Positions 44,829 to 53,744 are shown, numbered from the stretch's first letter. The stretch is 64,000 bases of DNA from Dysosmobacter segnis (GCF_014297285.1 NZ_JACOQI010000006.1:1-64000), one strand, 5' to 3'. Notes: a model not told the origin generated them from the letters alone. Numbers and translations are program-made.

Positions 44829-45622
44829 TCCGTGAACGCTCCTTTCAGAGCGAACATGTGATTCATGGGACCGGAACCATGACCCAGATCCAGCATGGCC
44901 GCCAGCGCGCCGGAGATGTATTCCTTGGCCCGCTCCACGGACTCGTCCAGATCATAGCCCTTGGCCAGATTGGACGCAATGGCGCTGGAGAGGGTGCAGC
45001 CGGTGCCATGGGTGTTGGGATTGTCGATCCGCTTGCCGTGGAACCACTTGCCGAAGCCGTTCCGCCACAGGAGATCGTCGGCATCGTTGACCTTATGGCC
45101 GCCCTTACACAGCACGGCGCAGCCGTATTTCTCGCTGATGTACTTGGCGGCGGCCTCCATGCCGGTAGCATCGGTGATGGTCATGCCGGAGAGGATCTCC
45201 GCCTCGGGGATGTTGGGGGTCAGGACCGCCGCTAACGGCAGCAGTTCCCGACACAGGGCCTCCACCGCATCATCCCGCAGCAGCTTTGCCCCGGAGGTGG
45301 CCACCATCACGGGGTCCACCACGATGTTCTTCGCCTTGTACTGCTTCAGTTTTTCCGCGATGACCACGATGAGGTCGGCGGAGGAAACCATGCCGATCTT
45401 CACCGCGTCGGGGAAAATATCGGTAAAAATAGCGTCCAGCTGCTCACCCAGGAAATGAGGAGTGGACTCCAGAATATCTGTGACGCCGGTGGTGTTCTGG
45501 GCGGTCAGGGCCGTGACGGCGCTCATGGCGTAAACGCCGTTGGCCGTCATGGTCTTCATATCCGCCTGGATACCGGCGCCTCCGCTGGAATCGCTTCCAG
45601 CAATGGTCAATGCTGTTTTCAT
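44825..45622 (-). CDS. thiD: Hydroxymethylpyrimidine / phosphomethylpyrimidine kinase
   Basis: A 265-residue ribokinase-fold enzyme adding two phosphates to hydroxymethylpyrimidine. 'TIAGSDSSGGAGIQADMKTM' opens the protein, and 'THGTGCTLSSAIASNLA' near 212 has the anion hole and catalytic Asp region. AAAGGA lies ahead of ATG 45622; the frame extends upstream without a site. About 100 bases separate it from the HAD gene, with no promoter I can see. Confidence 0.95.
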   Translation of the reverse strand: MKTALTIAGSDSSGGAGIQADMKTMTANGVYAMSAVTALTAQNTTGVTDILESTPHFLGEQLDAIFTDIFPDAVKIGMVSSADLIVVIAEKLKQYKAKNIVVDPVMVATSGAKLLRDDAVEALCRELLPLAAVLTPNIPEAEILSGMTITDATGMEAAAKYISEKYGCAVLCKGGHKVNDADDLLWRNGFGKWFHGKRIDNPNTHGTGCTLSSAIASNLAKGYDLDESVERAKEYISGALAAMLDLGHGSGPMNHMFALKGAFTE

Positions 45623-45726
45623 GTGAATACTTCCTTTCTCTTTTACAGCACGTTTTATAAAGCGATACAAGGTGGTGCCCCCAATGTACCGCCTGAACAC
45701 AGGGCACGGCCCTGAGCGTTCCGAAT

Positions 45727-46386
45727 TTACTTGTTGAGATGTACCCAATGGTCGGGAAACTCCGTCAGGGACGTGAGATAGACCTCCGCCGCCTCTTTCA
45801 GCCCCGCCTGATCTGTTTCCCCGTGGGCGTCCAATACGCCGACAGTGCGGAAACCCGCCGCCTTGGCGGTTTTCAGAGCGTATAGGGAATCCTCGAATAC
45901 CAGCGTTTCTGCCGGGGCCGTCCCCAACGCTTCCGCCGCCAGATGGTAGATCACCGGCTCATGCTTGCTGACGCCCACCTCGCCGGTGGTGAAAACTGTT
46001 TTCAGGTAGGGCAGCAGGCCCAGCCGATCCAACGCGGCGGTCACGTGCGCCCGCGGGCTGGAGGTAGCCGCCGCCATGGAAATGCCCCGTTCCGCCAGAA
46101 ATGCCAGCAGCGCCGCCGCGCCGGGCTTGGCAGGGACCTCCTGAGCATAGTAGTCCTTCAGCATCCGGGCAATGCCGCCGCAGATTTCCGCCTCGCTCTG
46201 TTGAAGGGGGTAATGCGCTTTCAGATAGGCTGCCCCCTGCTCCATGCTCATAGAAAAGAGGATCTCATTCAGTCCCGGCTCCGGAGGAATGTGCAGCTGC
46301 CGGAGATACCGAGCGCCCAGATCTTCCCAGATACCCATAGAGTCCAGCAGAACGCCATCCAAATCGAAAATGGCCCCCCGGATCAT
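45727..46386 (-). CDS. HAD phosphatase in the thiamine operon
   Basis: A 219-residue HAD subfamily I protein: motif I FDLDGVLLDS near 7, motif II 'AAATSSPRA' near 108, Lys in 'GVSKHEPVIY' and motif IV 'LVFEDSLYALKTAK' near 160. It sits between thiE and thiD and overlaps thiE by four bases. A phosphatase removing phosphate from thiamine monophosphate would fit, since HAD enzymes of this kind do so in other organisms and no thiL is present here. Other phosphorylated pyrimidines are possible. Confidence 0.82.
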   Translation of the reverse strand: MIRGAIFDLDGVLLDSMGIWEDLGARYLRQLHIPPEPGLNEILFSMSMEQGAAYLKAHYPLQQSEAEICGGIARMLKDYYAQEVPAKPGAAALLAFLAERGISMAAATSSPRAHVTAALDRLGLLPYLKTVFTTGEVGVSKHEPVIYHLAAEALGTAPAETLVFEDSLYALKTAKAAGFRTVGVLDAHGETDQAGLKEAAEVYLTSLTEFPDHWVHLNK

Positions 46387-47024
46387 ACCCGCAGCATTTC
46401 TTCCACGGTGGCTTTCAAATCAGCGGCGGCGGCTTTGACATCCTTGGCGGCGTAGATAGCGCTGATGACCGCCACGCCGCAGATGCCGCTGTCCGCCAGC
46501 TTGCCTACATTCTCGCCGGAAATGCCGCCGATGGCCACCACAGGAATGGACACGGCCTTGCAGATAGCCTTCAGGGTCTCGTAGGACATCTCCCCCACAT
46601 CGCTCTTGGAGCTGGTGGGGAACACGGCTCCCACGCCCAGATAATCCGCCCCCTGCTTCTCTGCCAGCAGAGCCTCCTCCACCGTGTGGGCGGAGACACC
46701 AATGAGCTTGTCCGGTCCCAGCTTGGCCCGGGCATCCAGCGCCGCCATATCGTCCTGCCCCACATGAACGCCGTCAGCGTCCATGGCCTTGGCGATGTCC
46801 ACGTTGTCATTGACGATAAAGGGAACATGCCGCTCCCGGCACAGGGCTTGCAGTTCCTTGGCTTCTTCCAGAAATTTGCCCTCATCCAGAGACTTTTCCC
46901 GGAGCTGGATCATGGTGACGCCGCCATCCAGACTCTCCTTGACCACGTCCACCAGCGTCCGTCCGTTCAGCCAGTGCCGGTCGGTGACGGCATACAGCAG
47001 CAGATCTTTGGGATCACATTTCAT
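46383..47024 (-). CDS. thiE: Thiamine phosphate synthase
   Basis: A 213-residue TIM-barrel enzyme joining hydroxymethylpyrimidine pyrophosphate and thiazole phosphate to thiamine phosphate. 'VTMIQLREKSLDEG', 'FIVNDNVDIAKAMDADGVHVGQDD', 'GVSAHTVEEALLA', 'YLGVGAVFPTSSK' and 'VVAIGGI' are the conserved blocks. GAGGTG precedes ATG 47024. It is first in the operon behind the riboswitch. Confidence 0.95.
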   Translation of the reverse strand: MKCDPKDLLLYAVTDRHWLNGRTLVDVVKESLDGGVTMIQLREKSLDEGKFLEEAKELQALCRERHVPFIVNDNVDIAKAMDADGVHVGQDDMAALDARAKLGPDKLIGVSAHTVEEALLAEKQGADYLGVGAVFPTSSKSDVGEMSYETLKAICKAVSIPVVAIGGISGENVGKLADSGICGVAVISAIYAAKDVKAAAADLKATVEEMLRV

Positions 47025-47102
47025 ATTGAACACCTCTGCATCTTTTGAAATCCCGGCGGGCACCGCTCTTGTCTGTCCGGCACAAAGGACCGGATAGAAA
47101 AC

Positions 47103-47137
47103 AAAACGCGGATATGCCTGAAAGACATATCCGCATT
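47103..47137 (-). terminator. Riboswitch expression-platform terminator
   Basis: ATGCGGATATG / CATATCCGCGT stem followed by TTTGTTTT on the - strand, between the TPP aptamer and thiE. It should form when TPP is bound and stop transcription. Confidence 0.85.
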
Positions 47138-47162
47138 ACGAGCTCCATGAGCGTGTCAGCGA

Positions 47163-47252
47163 CGGTATCTCCCTACGTTGGCATTATCCAAATCAGGTTT
47201 ACGGGTCTGGGCAATACATCCCACTCTCAGCCTGCTTGCGCAAGCTCCCCTG
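47163..47252 (-). ncRNA. TPP riboswitch (THI element)
   Basis: On the - strand: GGGGAGC-TTGCG-CAAGC, then CAGGCTGAGAGTGGG, GACCCGTAAACCTGATTTGG and ATAATGCCAACGTAGGGA. The CTGAGA box and the ACCTGA..GGATAATGCC..CGTAGGGA region are the two conserved arms that bind the pyrimidine and the pyrophosphate of TPP. Terminator and thiE follow, so excess TPP should switch the whole six-gene operon off. Confidence 0.97.
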
Positions 47253-47264
47253 TTGACAAAGGGT

Positions 47265-47293
47265 ATCATAGCACTATTCGCCCCGGTTTGCAA
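47265..47293 (-). promoter_or_regulatory. Sigma-A promoter of the thiamine operon
   Basis: On the - strand TTGCAA (47293-47288), 17-base spacer, TATGAT (47270-47265), about 15 bases before the riboswitch. Confidence 0.75.
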
Positions 47294-47474
47294 GGGATTT
47301 TTCCGGATACGGGGGAAATCGGTCAATTTTCCCCGCTCTGCGCGGACTGTACAGAAATTCTGGCGAAAATGCAGTGCATTTCGCAAAAACTCCGCACATC
47401 GAGGACATCTGTCTTTTCAATGACCGCCATGAAGGGACCCATTTGTGATCCTGCACGAAGTTTGTTCGGAGGGG

Positions 47475-47503
47475 TAGACAAGTTTCCGCCGCGGGTGTAT
47501 ATA
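47475..47503 (+). promoter_or_regulatory. Promoter of the citrate / 2-oxoglutarate operon
   Basis: TAGACA (47475-47480), 17-base spacer, TATATA (47498-47503), about 45 bases before the first gene. The stretch 47294-47474 is mostly featureless apart from a near-palindrome at about 47359-47382 (GCGAAAATGCA / GTGCATTTCGC). Confidence 0.65.
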
Positions 47504-47504
47504 T

Positions 47505-47518
47505 GTATACAAGTATAC
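47505..47518 (+). promoter_or_regulatory. Candidate GntR operator
   Basis: Perfect 14-base palindrome GTATACA-AGTATAC style (GTATAC-AA-GTATAC) directly downstream of the -10, where a bound repressor would block initiation. FadR-type GntR proteins use short palindromes of this kind, and such a regulator is the second gene of the operon. Confidence 0.6.
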
Positions 47519-47548
47519 AGCAAGCGTATCGCTGGAAAGGAGCCCGCC

Positions 47549-48928
47549 ATGCTTGAATTATCCGCCAAAACCAATCTGCTGGAGGAAAATGACTACCGTT
47601 ATTCCCTTCAGGATGTGAAGGACCCGGTGCTGTACCGGGACGTATATAACTATGACGAGGTCCCCAAGGTGGCCTTCAACCACCGGCGGGTGCCTACATC
47701 CATGCCTGCCGATATCTGGATCACGGACACTTCCTTCCGGGATGGTCAGCAATCCATGAACCCCTACACGCCGGAGCAGATCGAGCACCTGTTCAAGCTC
47801 CTCAGCAAGCTGGGCGGGCCTTACGGCCTGATCCGCCAGACAGAGTTTTTCATTTACAGCAAGCGGGACCGGGAGGCCATCGAACGCTGTCAGGCTTTGG
47901 GGCTGCGCTTCCCGGAGATCACCACCTGGATCCGGGCCACCCGGGAGGACTTCCGGATGGTGAAGGACCTTGGCATCAAGGAGACCGGTATTCTGGTGTC
48001 CTGCAGCGACTATCATATCTTTAAGAAAATGCAGATGACCCGCCGGCAGGCGTTGGACTACTATCTGGCCACGGTGAAGGACGCCTTTGACGCCGGGGTC
48101 ATGCCCCGATGCCATCTGGAGGACATCACCCGTGCGGACTTTTACGGCTTCGTGGTGCCCTTCGTCAATGAGCTGATGGAGCTTTCCCACCAGGCCAAGA
48201 TCCCCGTCCGCATCCGGGCCTGTGACACCATGGGCTACGGTGTCCCCTACACGGAGGTGGCCCTGCCCCGCAGCGTTCCCGGCATCATCTACGGTTTGCA
48301 GCACTATTCCGGCGTGGAGAGCGAATATCTGGAATGGCACGGTCATAACGACTTCTACAAGGCCGTTGCCAACGCCGCCACCGCCTGGCTGTACGGCGCC
48401 AGCGGCGTGAACTGCTCCATGCTGGGCATCGGTGAGCGCACCGGCAATGTGCCGTTGGAGGCCATGGTGTTTGAATACGCCTCTCTCCGTGGCTCTCTGG
48501 ACGGTATGGACCCCACTGCCATCACCGAGATCGCCGACTACTTCGAGCACGAGATCGGCTATCACATCCCCCCCATGACGCCCTTCGTGGGCCGGAACTT
48601 CAACGTCACCCGTGCAGGCATCCACGCTGACGGGCTTTTGAAGGACGAGGAGATCTACAACATTTTCAATACGGAAAAGCTGCTGGACCGGCCTGCCGCC
48701 GTAGCCATCAGCAAAACATCCGGGCTGGCGGGCATCGCCTACTGGATCAACCAGAACTACCGGCTCCGCAGCGACCACCAGCTCAGTAAGCATGACGCAC
48801 TGGTGGAAAAGCTGAAGGTCTGGGTGGACGAACAGTACGCCGGAGGCCGCACCACCGCCCTTTCCAACGAGGAACTGGAAGAAAAAATCGCAGAACTGTC
48901 CGGCGGCGTGCTGAAGCCCCGCCATTGA
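47549..48928 (+). CDS. Re-type citrate synthase (homocitrate synthase family)
   Basis: A 459-residue HMGL-like TIM-barrel enzyme. 'IWITDTSFRDGQQSMNPYTPEQ' near 52 holds the catalytic Arg-Asp and metal Asp, 'EWHGHNDFYKAVANAATAWLYGASGVNCSMLGIGERTGN' (quoted in part) has the metal His pair, and a C-terminal region follows. Members are homocitrate or 2-isopropylmalate synthases, but in anaerobic clostridia close relatives are Re-face citrate synthases. Being first in an operon with aconitase and isocitrate dehydrogenase points to citrate formation from oxaloacetate and acetyl-CoA. AAAGGAG precedes the ATG. Confidence 0.8.
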   Translation: MLELSAKTNLLEENDYRYSLQDVKDPVLYRDVYNYDEVPKVAFNHRRVPTSMPADIWITDTSFRDGQQSMNPYTPEQIEHLFKLLSKLGGPYGLIRQTEFFIYSKRDREAIERCQALGLRFPEITTWIRATREDFRMVKDLGIKETGILVSCSDYHIFKKMQMTRRQALDYYLATVKDAFDAGVMPRCHLEDITRADFYGFVVPFVNELMELSHQAKIPVRIRACDTMGYGVPYTEVALPRSVPGIIYGLQHYSGVESEYLEWHGHNDFYKAVANAATAWLYGASGVNCSMLGIGERTGNVPLEAMVFEYASLRGSLDGMDPTAITEIADYFEHEIGYHIPPMTPFVGRNFNVTRAGIHADGLLKDEEIYNIFNTEKLLDRPAAVAISKTSGLAGIAYWINQNYRLRSDHQLSKHDALVEKLKVWVDEQYAGGRTTALSNEELEEKIAELSGGVLKPRH

Positions 48929-48941
48929 GGAGGAACCCACC

Positions 48942-49613
48942 ATGATGAGAGATCACAAGCCCATTTCCATCGCCGATCAGGTTTTCGAAAAGCTGGAACG
49001 GGATATTCTGTCCGGTAAATACCCTCAGGGCGAGATTCTGAGCGAGCTGCGGCTGTCCGGCGAGCTGGGCGTCAGCCGCACCCCCATCCGGGAGGCCATC
49101 CGCCGCTTGGAGCAGGAGCGCATTTTAGACGATACCGGCCACGGACTCGTTGTGGTAGGCATCTCCCGGCAGGATATGCTGGATATCTACGAGATCCGCC
49201 TTCAGCTGGAGGGTCTGACTGCAAAGCGGGCCGCCGCCAGCATCACAGACGATGTACTGAGTGAAATGAAAGAGGTTCTGGACCTGCAGCGCTTCTACAT
49301 TGAAAGTGAAAAGGAGCCGGGTGAAAATTCCGATCAGATCAAAAACCTGGACTCCCGGTTCCATGAATTGCTTTACAACAGCTGCGGCAGCCGTCCCTAT
49401 GCGGATACGCTGATCTCCCTCCATAAGAAGATCATCAAGTACCGCAAGGCCTCCGTCACCCACCACAGCCGGGCGGTCCACGCCTTAGAGGAGCACACCG
49501 CCATCTACGAGGCCCTTGCCGCCCACGATGGGGACCGGGCTGCGGAGGCGTCCCTGCGCCATGTGGAAAACGCCCGGGCCAATCTGGCAGACATCATCCA
49601 AAAGGAGGGCTGA
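48942..49613 (+). CDS. GntR-family regulator (FadR branch)
   Basis: A 223-residue protein: winged helix at about 10-75 (LERDILSGKYPQGEILSELRLSGELGVSRTPIREAIRRLEQERIL) and an FCD ligand domain at about 88-210 with the 'DSRFHELLYNSCGS' and 'EEHTAIYEALAAHD' metal-binding His segments. FCD domains often bind carboxylic acids, so a citric acid cycle intermediate is a likely signal. It lies inside the operon it probably controls, 13 bases after the synthase and three before aconitase. Confidence 0.9.
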   Translation: MMRDHKPISIADQVFEKLERDILSGKYPQGEILSELRLSGELGVSRTPIREAIRRLEQERILDDTGHGLVVVGISRQDMLDIYEIRLQLEGLTAKRAAASITDDVLSEMKEVLDLQRFYIESEKEPGENSDQIKNLDSRFHELLYNSCGSRPYADTLISLHKKIIKYRKASVTHHSRAVHALEEHTAIYEALAAHDGDRAAEASLRHVENARANLADIIQKEG

Positions 49614-49616
49614 ACC

Positions 49617-51545
49617 ATGGGAAAGACATTGACAGAAAAGCTGATCGCCGCTCATTTGGTCAGCGGCAGCATGGAGCCGGGGGCTGAGGTGGCCCTGCGC
49701 ATCGACCAGACCCTGACCCAGGACGCCACCGGCACCATGGCCTATCTGGAATTTGAGTCCATGGGCATTGACCGGGTCAGAACAAAGCGCTCCGTGGCCT
49801 ATATCGACCACAACACCCTCCAATCCGGCTTTGAAAACGCCGACGATCACCGGTACATCCAATCCGTTGCCGCCAAGCACGGCATCTGGTTCTCCCGCCC
49901 CGGCAACGGCATCTGCCATCAGGTGCATTTGGAACGCTTCGGCGTACCGGGGCAAACCCTTATCGGCTCCGACAGTCACACCCCTACCGGCGGCGGCATC
50001 GGGATGCTGGCCTTCGGCGCGGGGGGCATGGACGTAGCCGTGGCTATGGGCGGCGGAGCCTACTACATTACCATGCCCAAGGTCATCAAGGTCGAACTGA
50101 CCGGTGCGCTGCGCCCCTTCGTCACCGCCAAGGACATCAGCTTGGAGGTCTTGCGGCTTCTCTCCGTCAAGGGCGGCGTGGGTCATGTGATGGAATGGGG
50201 TGGTCCCGGCATCGCTGGACTGTCCGTTCCGGAGCGGGCCACCATCACCAATATGGGTACGGAACTGGGGGCTACCACCTCCATCTTCCCCTCCGATGAA
50301 GTGACCCGCGCCTTTTTGAGGGCTCAGGGGCGGGAAGCCAACTTCACCCCCCTCTCCGCCGATCCCGATGCGGCCTATGACCGGATTATCCACATTGATC
50401 TGGACACGCTGGAGCCGCTGATCGCCTGCCCCCACATGCCGGATAAGGTGGTGCCCGTCCGCAGTCTGAAGGGCGTTAAGGTGGATCAGGTCTGCGTCGG
50501 CTCCTGCACCAATTCCTCTCTGTACGATCTGCTGAAAACCGCCGCCATGCTGAAGGGCAGGACCGTGGCCCCCTCTGTCAGTATGTCCGTGTCCCCCGGC
50601 TCCCGGCAGGTCCTGACCATGCTGGCCAACTGCGGCGCGCTGTCGGATATTCTGGTCTCCGGTGCGCGGCTGCTGGAATGTGCCTGCGGCCCCTGTATCG
50701 GTATGGGCTTCTCCCCCAACTCCGGCGGTGTGAGCCTGCGGACCTTCAACCGCAACTTTGAGGGCCGCAGCGGCACGGCGGACGCCAAGGTGTACCTGGT
50801 GTCTCCGGAGACCGCCGTGGCCGCCGCCCTCACCGGGGAGATCACCGATCCCCGCGATTTGGGGCTGGACGCTCTCCATGTGGATCTGCCGGACCGCTTT
50901 CTCATCGATGACAGCGCCGTGCTGGCCCCCGCCTCCCCGGAGGAGGCAGCCCATCTGGACGTGCTCCGCGGTCCCAACATCAAGGAATTCCCTCAGGGCA
51001 AGCCTGTGGGGGACGCCATCACCGCCAAGCTGACCTTGAAGGTAGGGGATAACATCACCACCGACCACATCATGCCCGCAGGCTCTAAGATCCTGCCCTA
51101 CCGCTCCAACATCCCCAAGCTGTCAGAGTTCTGCTTCGCCGTGTGCGACAAGGAGTTCGCCCAAAACGCCAAGGCAGCCGGGGAGACCATTTTGGTAGGT
51201 GGAAGCAACTACGGACAGGGTTCCTCAAGGGAACACGCGGCGCTGGTGCCCCTGTACTTAGGTGTCCGGGCAGTCATCGCCAAGAGCTTCGCCCGTATCC
51301 ACGCCGCCAACCTCATCAATGCCGGGATCCTGCCCCTGACCTTTGCCAACCCCGATGACTATGATGCCTTGACCCAGGGCGAGACCCTGACCCTCACCGG
51401 CATCGACGCCGGTCTGGACAGCGGCACCATGACGCTTCACGCCGGAAACCGTGAAATTCCCGTCTGCGGCAGCTTCACCAAGCGGCAGGCAGCGATGCTC
51501 CGGGCAGGCGGTCTGCTGAATTACACGAAAGAAGGCAATGACTGA
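49617..51545 (+). CDS. Aconitate hydratase (single-chain clostridial type)
   Basis: A 642-residue enzyme converting citrate to isocitrate. The three iron-sulphur Cys are in 'QVCVGSCTNSS' and 'ECACGPCIGMGFSPNSGG'. 'LIGSDSHTPTGGGIGMLAFGAGGMDVA' is near 122, and the swivel domain starts around 490 with 'ITTDHIMPAGSKILPYRSNI' and 'LVGGSNYGQGSSREHAALVPLYLGVRAVIAKSFARIH', each quoted in part. It is shorter than the 850-900-residue AcnA/AcnB and resembles LeuC and LeuD joined. Its stop overlaps the next start (TGATG). Confidence 0.93.
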   Translation: MGKTLTEKLIAAHLVSGSMEPGAEVALRIDQTLTQDATGTMAYLEFESMGIDRVRTKRSVAYIDHNTLQSGFENADDHRYIQSVAAKHGIWFSRPGNGICHQVHLERFGVPGQTLIGSDSHTPTGGGIGMLAFGAGGMDVAVAMGGGAYYITMPKVIKVELTGALRPFVTAKDISLEVLRLLSVKGGVGHVMEWGGPGIAGLSVPERATITNMGTELGATTSIFPSDEVTRAFLRAQGREANFTPLSADPDAAYDRIIHIDLDTLEPLIACPHMPDKVVPVRSLKGVKVDQVCVGSCTNSSLYDLLKTAAMLKGRTVAPSVSMSVSPGSRQVLTMLANCGALSDILVSGARLLECACGPCIGMGFSPNSGGVSLRTFNRNFEGRSGTADAKVYLVSPETAVAAALTGEITDPRDLGLDALHVDLPDRFLIDDSAVLAPASPEEAAHLDVLRGPNIKEFPQGKPVGDAITAKLTLKVGDNITTDHIMPAGSKILPYRSNIPKLSEFCFAVCDKEFAQNAKAAGETILVGGSNYGQGSSREHAALVPLYLGVRAVIAKSFARIHAANLINAGILPLTFANPDDYDALTQGETLTLTGIDAGLDSGTMTLHAGNREIPVCGSFTKRQAAMLRAGGLLNYTKEGND

Positions 51546-52690
51546 TGGATCAGAACGCATATATCGAGCAGGCGGCGGCACATTTCCGCACCTTACTGAC
51601 TGAGCAGTTAAACCGGCAGGAGCGTATGGCCCAAGGCTCCCCCGCCAAGGACTTTTCCCGTATGGAGCGCATCGTCATCGGCCTGATCCCCGGTGACGGC
51701 ATCGGTCCCATCCTCATGGCCCAGGCCCGGCGGGTGTTGGAAAAGCTGCTGGCGGACGAGATTGCCAATGGCCGGGTGGAACTGCGGGACATCGAGGGGT
51801 TGACCATTGAAAACCGCACTGCTCAGGGCAAAGCCATTCCTGACGAGGTGCTGGCTTCCATCAAGGACTGCGACGTGCTGCTGAAAGGCCCCACGGAGAC
51901 TCCCAAGGGCGGTACGCTGGAAAGCGCCAATGTGGCCATGCGCCGGGAGCTGGACCTGTTTGCCAACGTGCGGCCTGTATCCGTCCCGAAGCTGGGCATC
52001 GACTGGACCTTCTTCCGGGAGAATACGGAGGGCGAATACGCTCTGGGCAGCCGGGGCGTTGAGGTGCCCGGTATGCTGAGCATGGATTTCAAGGTCACCA
52101 CAGACGCCGGTACCCGCCGGATTGCCAAGGCCGCCTTTGACTTTGCCCGGGCCAACGGCAAAACCAATGTGGCCATCGTCACCAAGGCCAACATTATGAA
52201 AAAGACCGACGGAATGTTCACCCGCATCTGCCATGAGGTCGCGGCAGACTATCCGGAGATCACCGCCGAGGACTGGTACATCGACATCATGACCGCCAAT
52301 CTGGTGAACCCGGAAATCCGCAGCAGGTTTCAGGTATTCGTGCTACCCAATCTGTACGGCGACATCATCACCGACGAGGCCGCCCAGATTCAGGGCGGCG
52401 TAGGCACGGCGGGCAGCGCCAACACCGGCAGTCAATATGCTATGTTCGAGGCCGTCCACGGCACTGCCCCCCGGCTCATCGCCGATGGTGAGGGAGACTA
52501 CGCCAATCCCGCCAGCATTTTGAAGGCGGCAGAGCTGCTGCTGCGGCACATCGCCATGGCGGACAAGGCAGATCAGCTCGCCGCCACTATGTACCTCTGC
52601 ACGGAAACGGAGCAGCGAGTGATCATGACCGGCCACCGGGACGGGGCCTCCTGCGCCCAGTTCGTGGATTATCTGCTGGAAAAGCTGTAA
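51545..52690 (+). CDS. icd: Isocitrate dehydrogenase (NAD-type)
   Basis: A 381-residue isocitrate/isopropylmalate dehydrogenase-family protein: 'GLIPGDGIGPILM' near 50, 'TFFRENTEGEYALGSRG' near 156 (substrate contact), 'NIMKKTDGMF' with the catalytic Lys, 'LVNPEIRSRFQVFVLPNLYGDIITDEAAQIQGGVG' with metal Asp, and 'FEAVHGTAPRLIADGEGDYANPASI'. About 45 extra N-terminal residues come before the usual start. Its place after aconitase shows it acts on isocitrate, giving 2-oxoglutarate for glutamate. Coenzyme choice is inferred. Confidence 0.92.
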   Translation: MDQNAYIEQAAAHFRTLLTEQLNRQERMAQGSPAKDFSRMERIVIGLIPGDGIGPILMAQARRVLEKLLADEIANGRVELRDIEGLTIENRTAQGKAIPDEVLASIKDCDVLLKGPTETPKGGTLESANVAMRRELDLFANVRPVSVPKLGIDWTFFRENTEGEYALGSRGVEVPGMLSMDFKVTTDAGTRRIAKAAFDFARANGKTNVAIVTKANIMKKTDGMFTRICHEVAADYPEITAEDWYIDIMTANLVNPEIRSRFQVFVLPNLYGDIITDEAAQIQGGVGTAGSANTGSQYAMFEAVHGTAPRLIADGEGDYANPASILKAAELLLRHIAMADKADQLAATMYLCTETEQRVIMTGHRDGASCAQFVDYLLEKL

Positions 52691-52726
52691 AAGCAGCATC
52701 CAAACGGTTTACCTGTCCATATCGTC

Positions 52727-52762
52727 AAAAAGCGGTCCGCAGATGTCTGCGGACCGCATTTT
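52727..52762 (+). terminator. Terminator of the citrate operon
   Basis: GCGGTCCGCAGA / TCTGCGGACCGC stem followed by ATTTTGG. The gap from here to 52904 shows nothing I can identify. Confidence 0.85.
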
Positions 52763-52904
52763 GGTATGTTAGAACAAATCAGTCAACATGACAGAAAAAC
52801 AGCAAAATAGGACACATTCACATTGCTGACTTCCACATATGGCATTTTCAGAAGGAAAACAGAGATAGACTTCCACAGAAACTTCCATCCCAACGGCGGA
52901 GGAC

Positions 52905-52942
52905 GCAAAAAGAGAGGGAACCGGTTTCCCGATTCCCCCTCA
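52905..52942 (-). terminator. Terminator of the rubrerythrin gene
   Basis: GAGGGGGAATCGG-GAAA-CCGGTTCCCTCTC followed by TTTTTG on the - strand, 24 bases after the stop. Confidence 0.75.
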
Positions 52943-52965
52943 AAAGATTTTGGTTTTTGCGGAAC

Positions 52966-53553
52966 TTACTTGTTGAAGTAACGCTTCAGCATGCCCTCCA
53001 GAGCCTTGCCGTGACGGGCCTCGTCGCGGGCCATCTCATGGACGGTGTCGTGAATAGCGTCCAGACCGTTCTTCTTGGCGCAGGCGGCCAGCTCAAACTT
53101 GCCGGCAGTAGCACCGTACTCGCAGTCCACGCGCCAGGCCAGGTTCTTCTCGGTGGAGGCGGTCATATTGCTCTCCAGGTCGCTGCCCAGCAGCTCGGCG
53201 AACTTAGCGGCGTGCTCGGCTTCCTCATAAGCAGCCTTTTCCCAGTAGAGGCCGATCTCGGGATAGCCCTCACGGTGAGCGATCCGGGCCATGCACAGAT
53301 ACATACCCACCTCGCTGCACTCGCCGTTGAAGTTGGCCATGAGCTGATCGAAGATGTACTTCTTATCCTCCTCGGAGATATCAGCGTTGTTCTTCACGGT
53401 CTCTGCGTAGATGCCGAACTTGTGCTCAGCAGCCAGCTTCAGCTCGCCCTTGACCTCTTCAAACGCATTCTTGGCGTGGCAGACGGGGCACTCGACGGGA
53501 GCCTCGGGACCCTCATAAATGTAACCGCAAACCTTGCAGACCCACTTCTTCAT
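52966..53553 (-). CDS. Rubrerythrin with N-terminal rubredoxin domain (reverse type)
   Basis: A 195-residue peroxide-scavenging protein. The rubredoxin iron site comes first (CKVC at 6-9 and CPVC at 22-25), followed by a ferritin-like di-iron domain from about 55 ('[22 protein letters not shown]', '[17 protein letters not shown]', '[18 protein letters not shown]'). Classical rubrerythrin has the opposite domain order; this reversed form occurs in clostridia and is induced by oxygen in Clostridium acetobutylicum. It would reduce hydrogen peroxide using electrons from NADH via partner proteins. AAGGAGG precedes the ATG. Confidence 0.95.
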   Translation of the reverse strand: MKKWVCKVCGYIYEGPEAPVECPVCHAKNAFEEVKGELKLAAEHKFGIYAETVKNNADISEEDKKYIFDQLMANFNGECSEVGMYLCMARIAHREGYPEIGLYWEKAAYEEAEHAAKFAELLGSDLESNMTASTEKNLAWRVDCEYGATAGKFELAACAKKNGLDAIHDTVHEMARDEARHGKALEGMLKRYFNK

Positions 53554-53622
53554 AGTTATATCCTCCTTAAATAATTACCTTATCTTTGCCCTTTCCTTGA
53601 GCGTTTTTTGCTTTGTGAGTGT

Positions 53623-53666
53623 AGTATATCAGGAATTATTTCTATTTGCAAGTTGCAAATGCAACT
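53623..53666 (-). promoter_or_regulatory. Rubrerythrin promoter with overlapping palindrome
   Basis: On the - strand TTGCAA (53651-53646), 17-base spacer, TATACT (53628-53623). A perfect 16-base palindrome AGTTGCA-AA-TGCAACT (53651-53666) sits against the upstream edge of the -35. A redox or peroxide regulator is a natural candidate, but the site does not match PerR or Rex consensus closely. Confidence 0.65.
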
Positions 53667-53744
53667 TTTTTGAAAGAACATAAAATTGTTCACGCTTTGT
53701 TAGAGCTATTGAACTATTCAAAGACTATCCCACACAGATACAGC

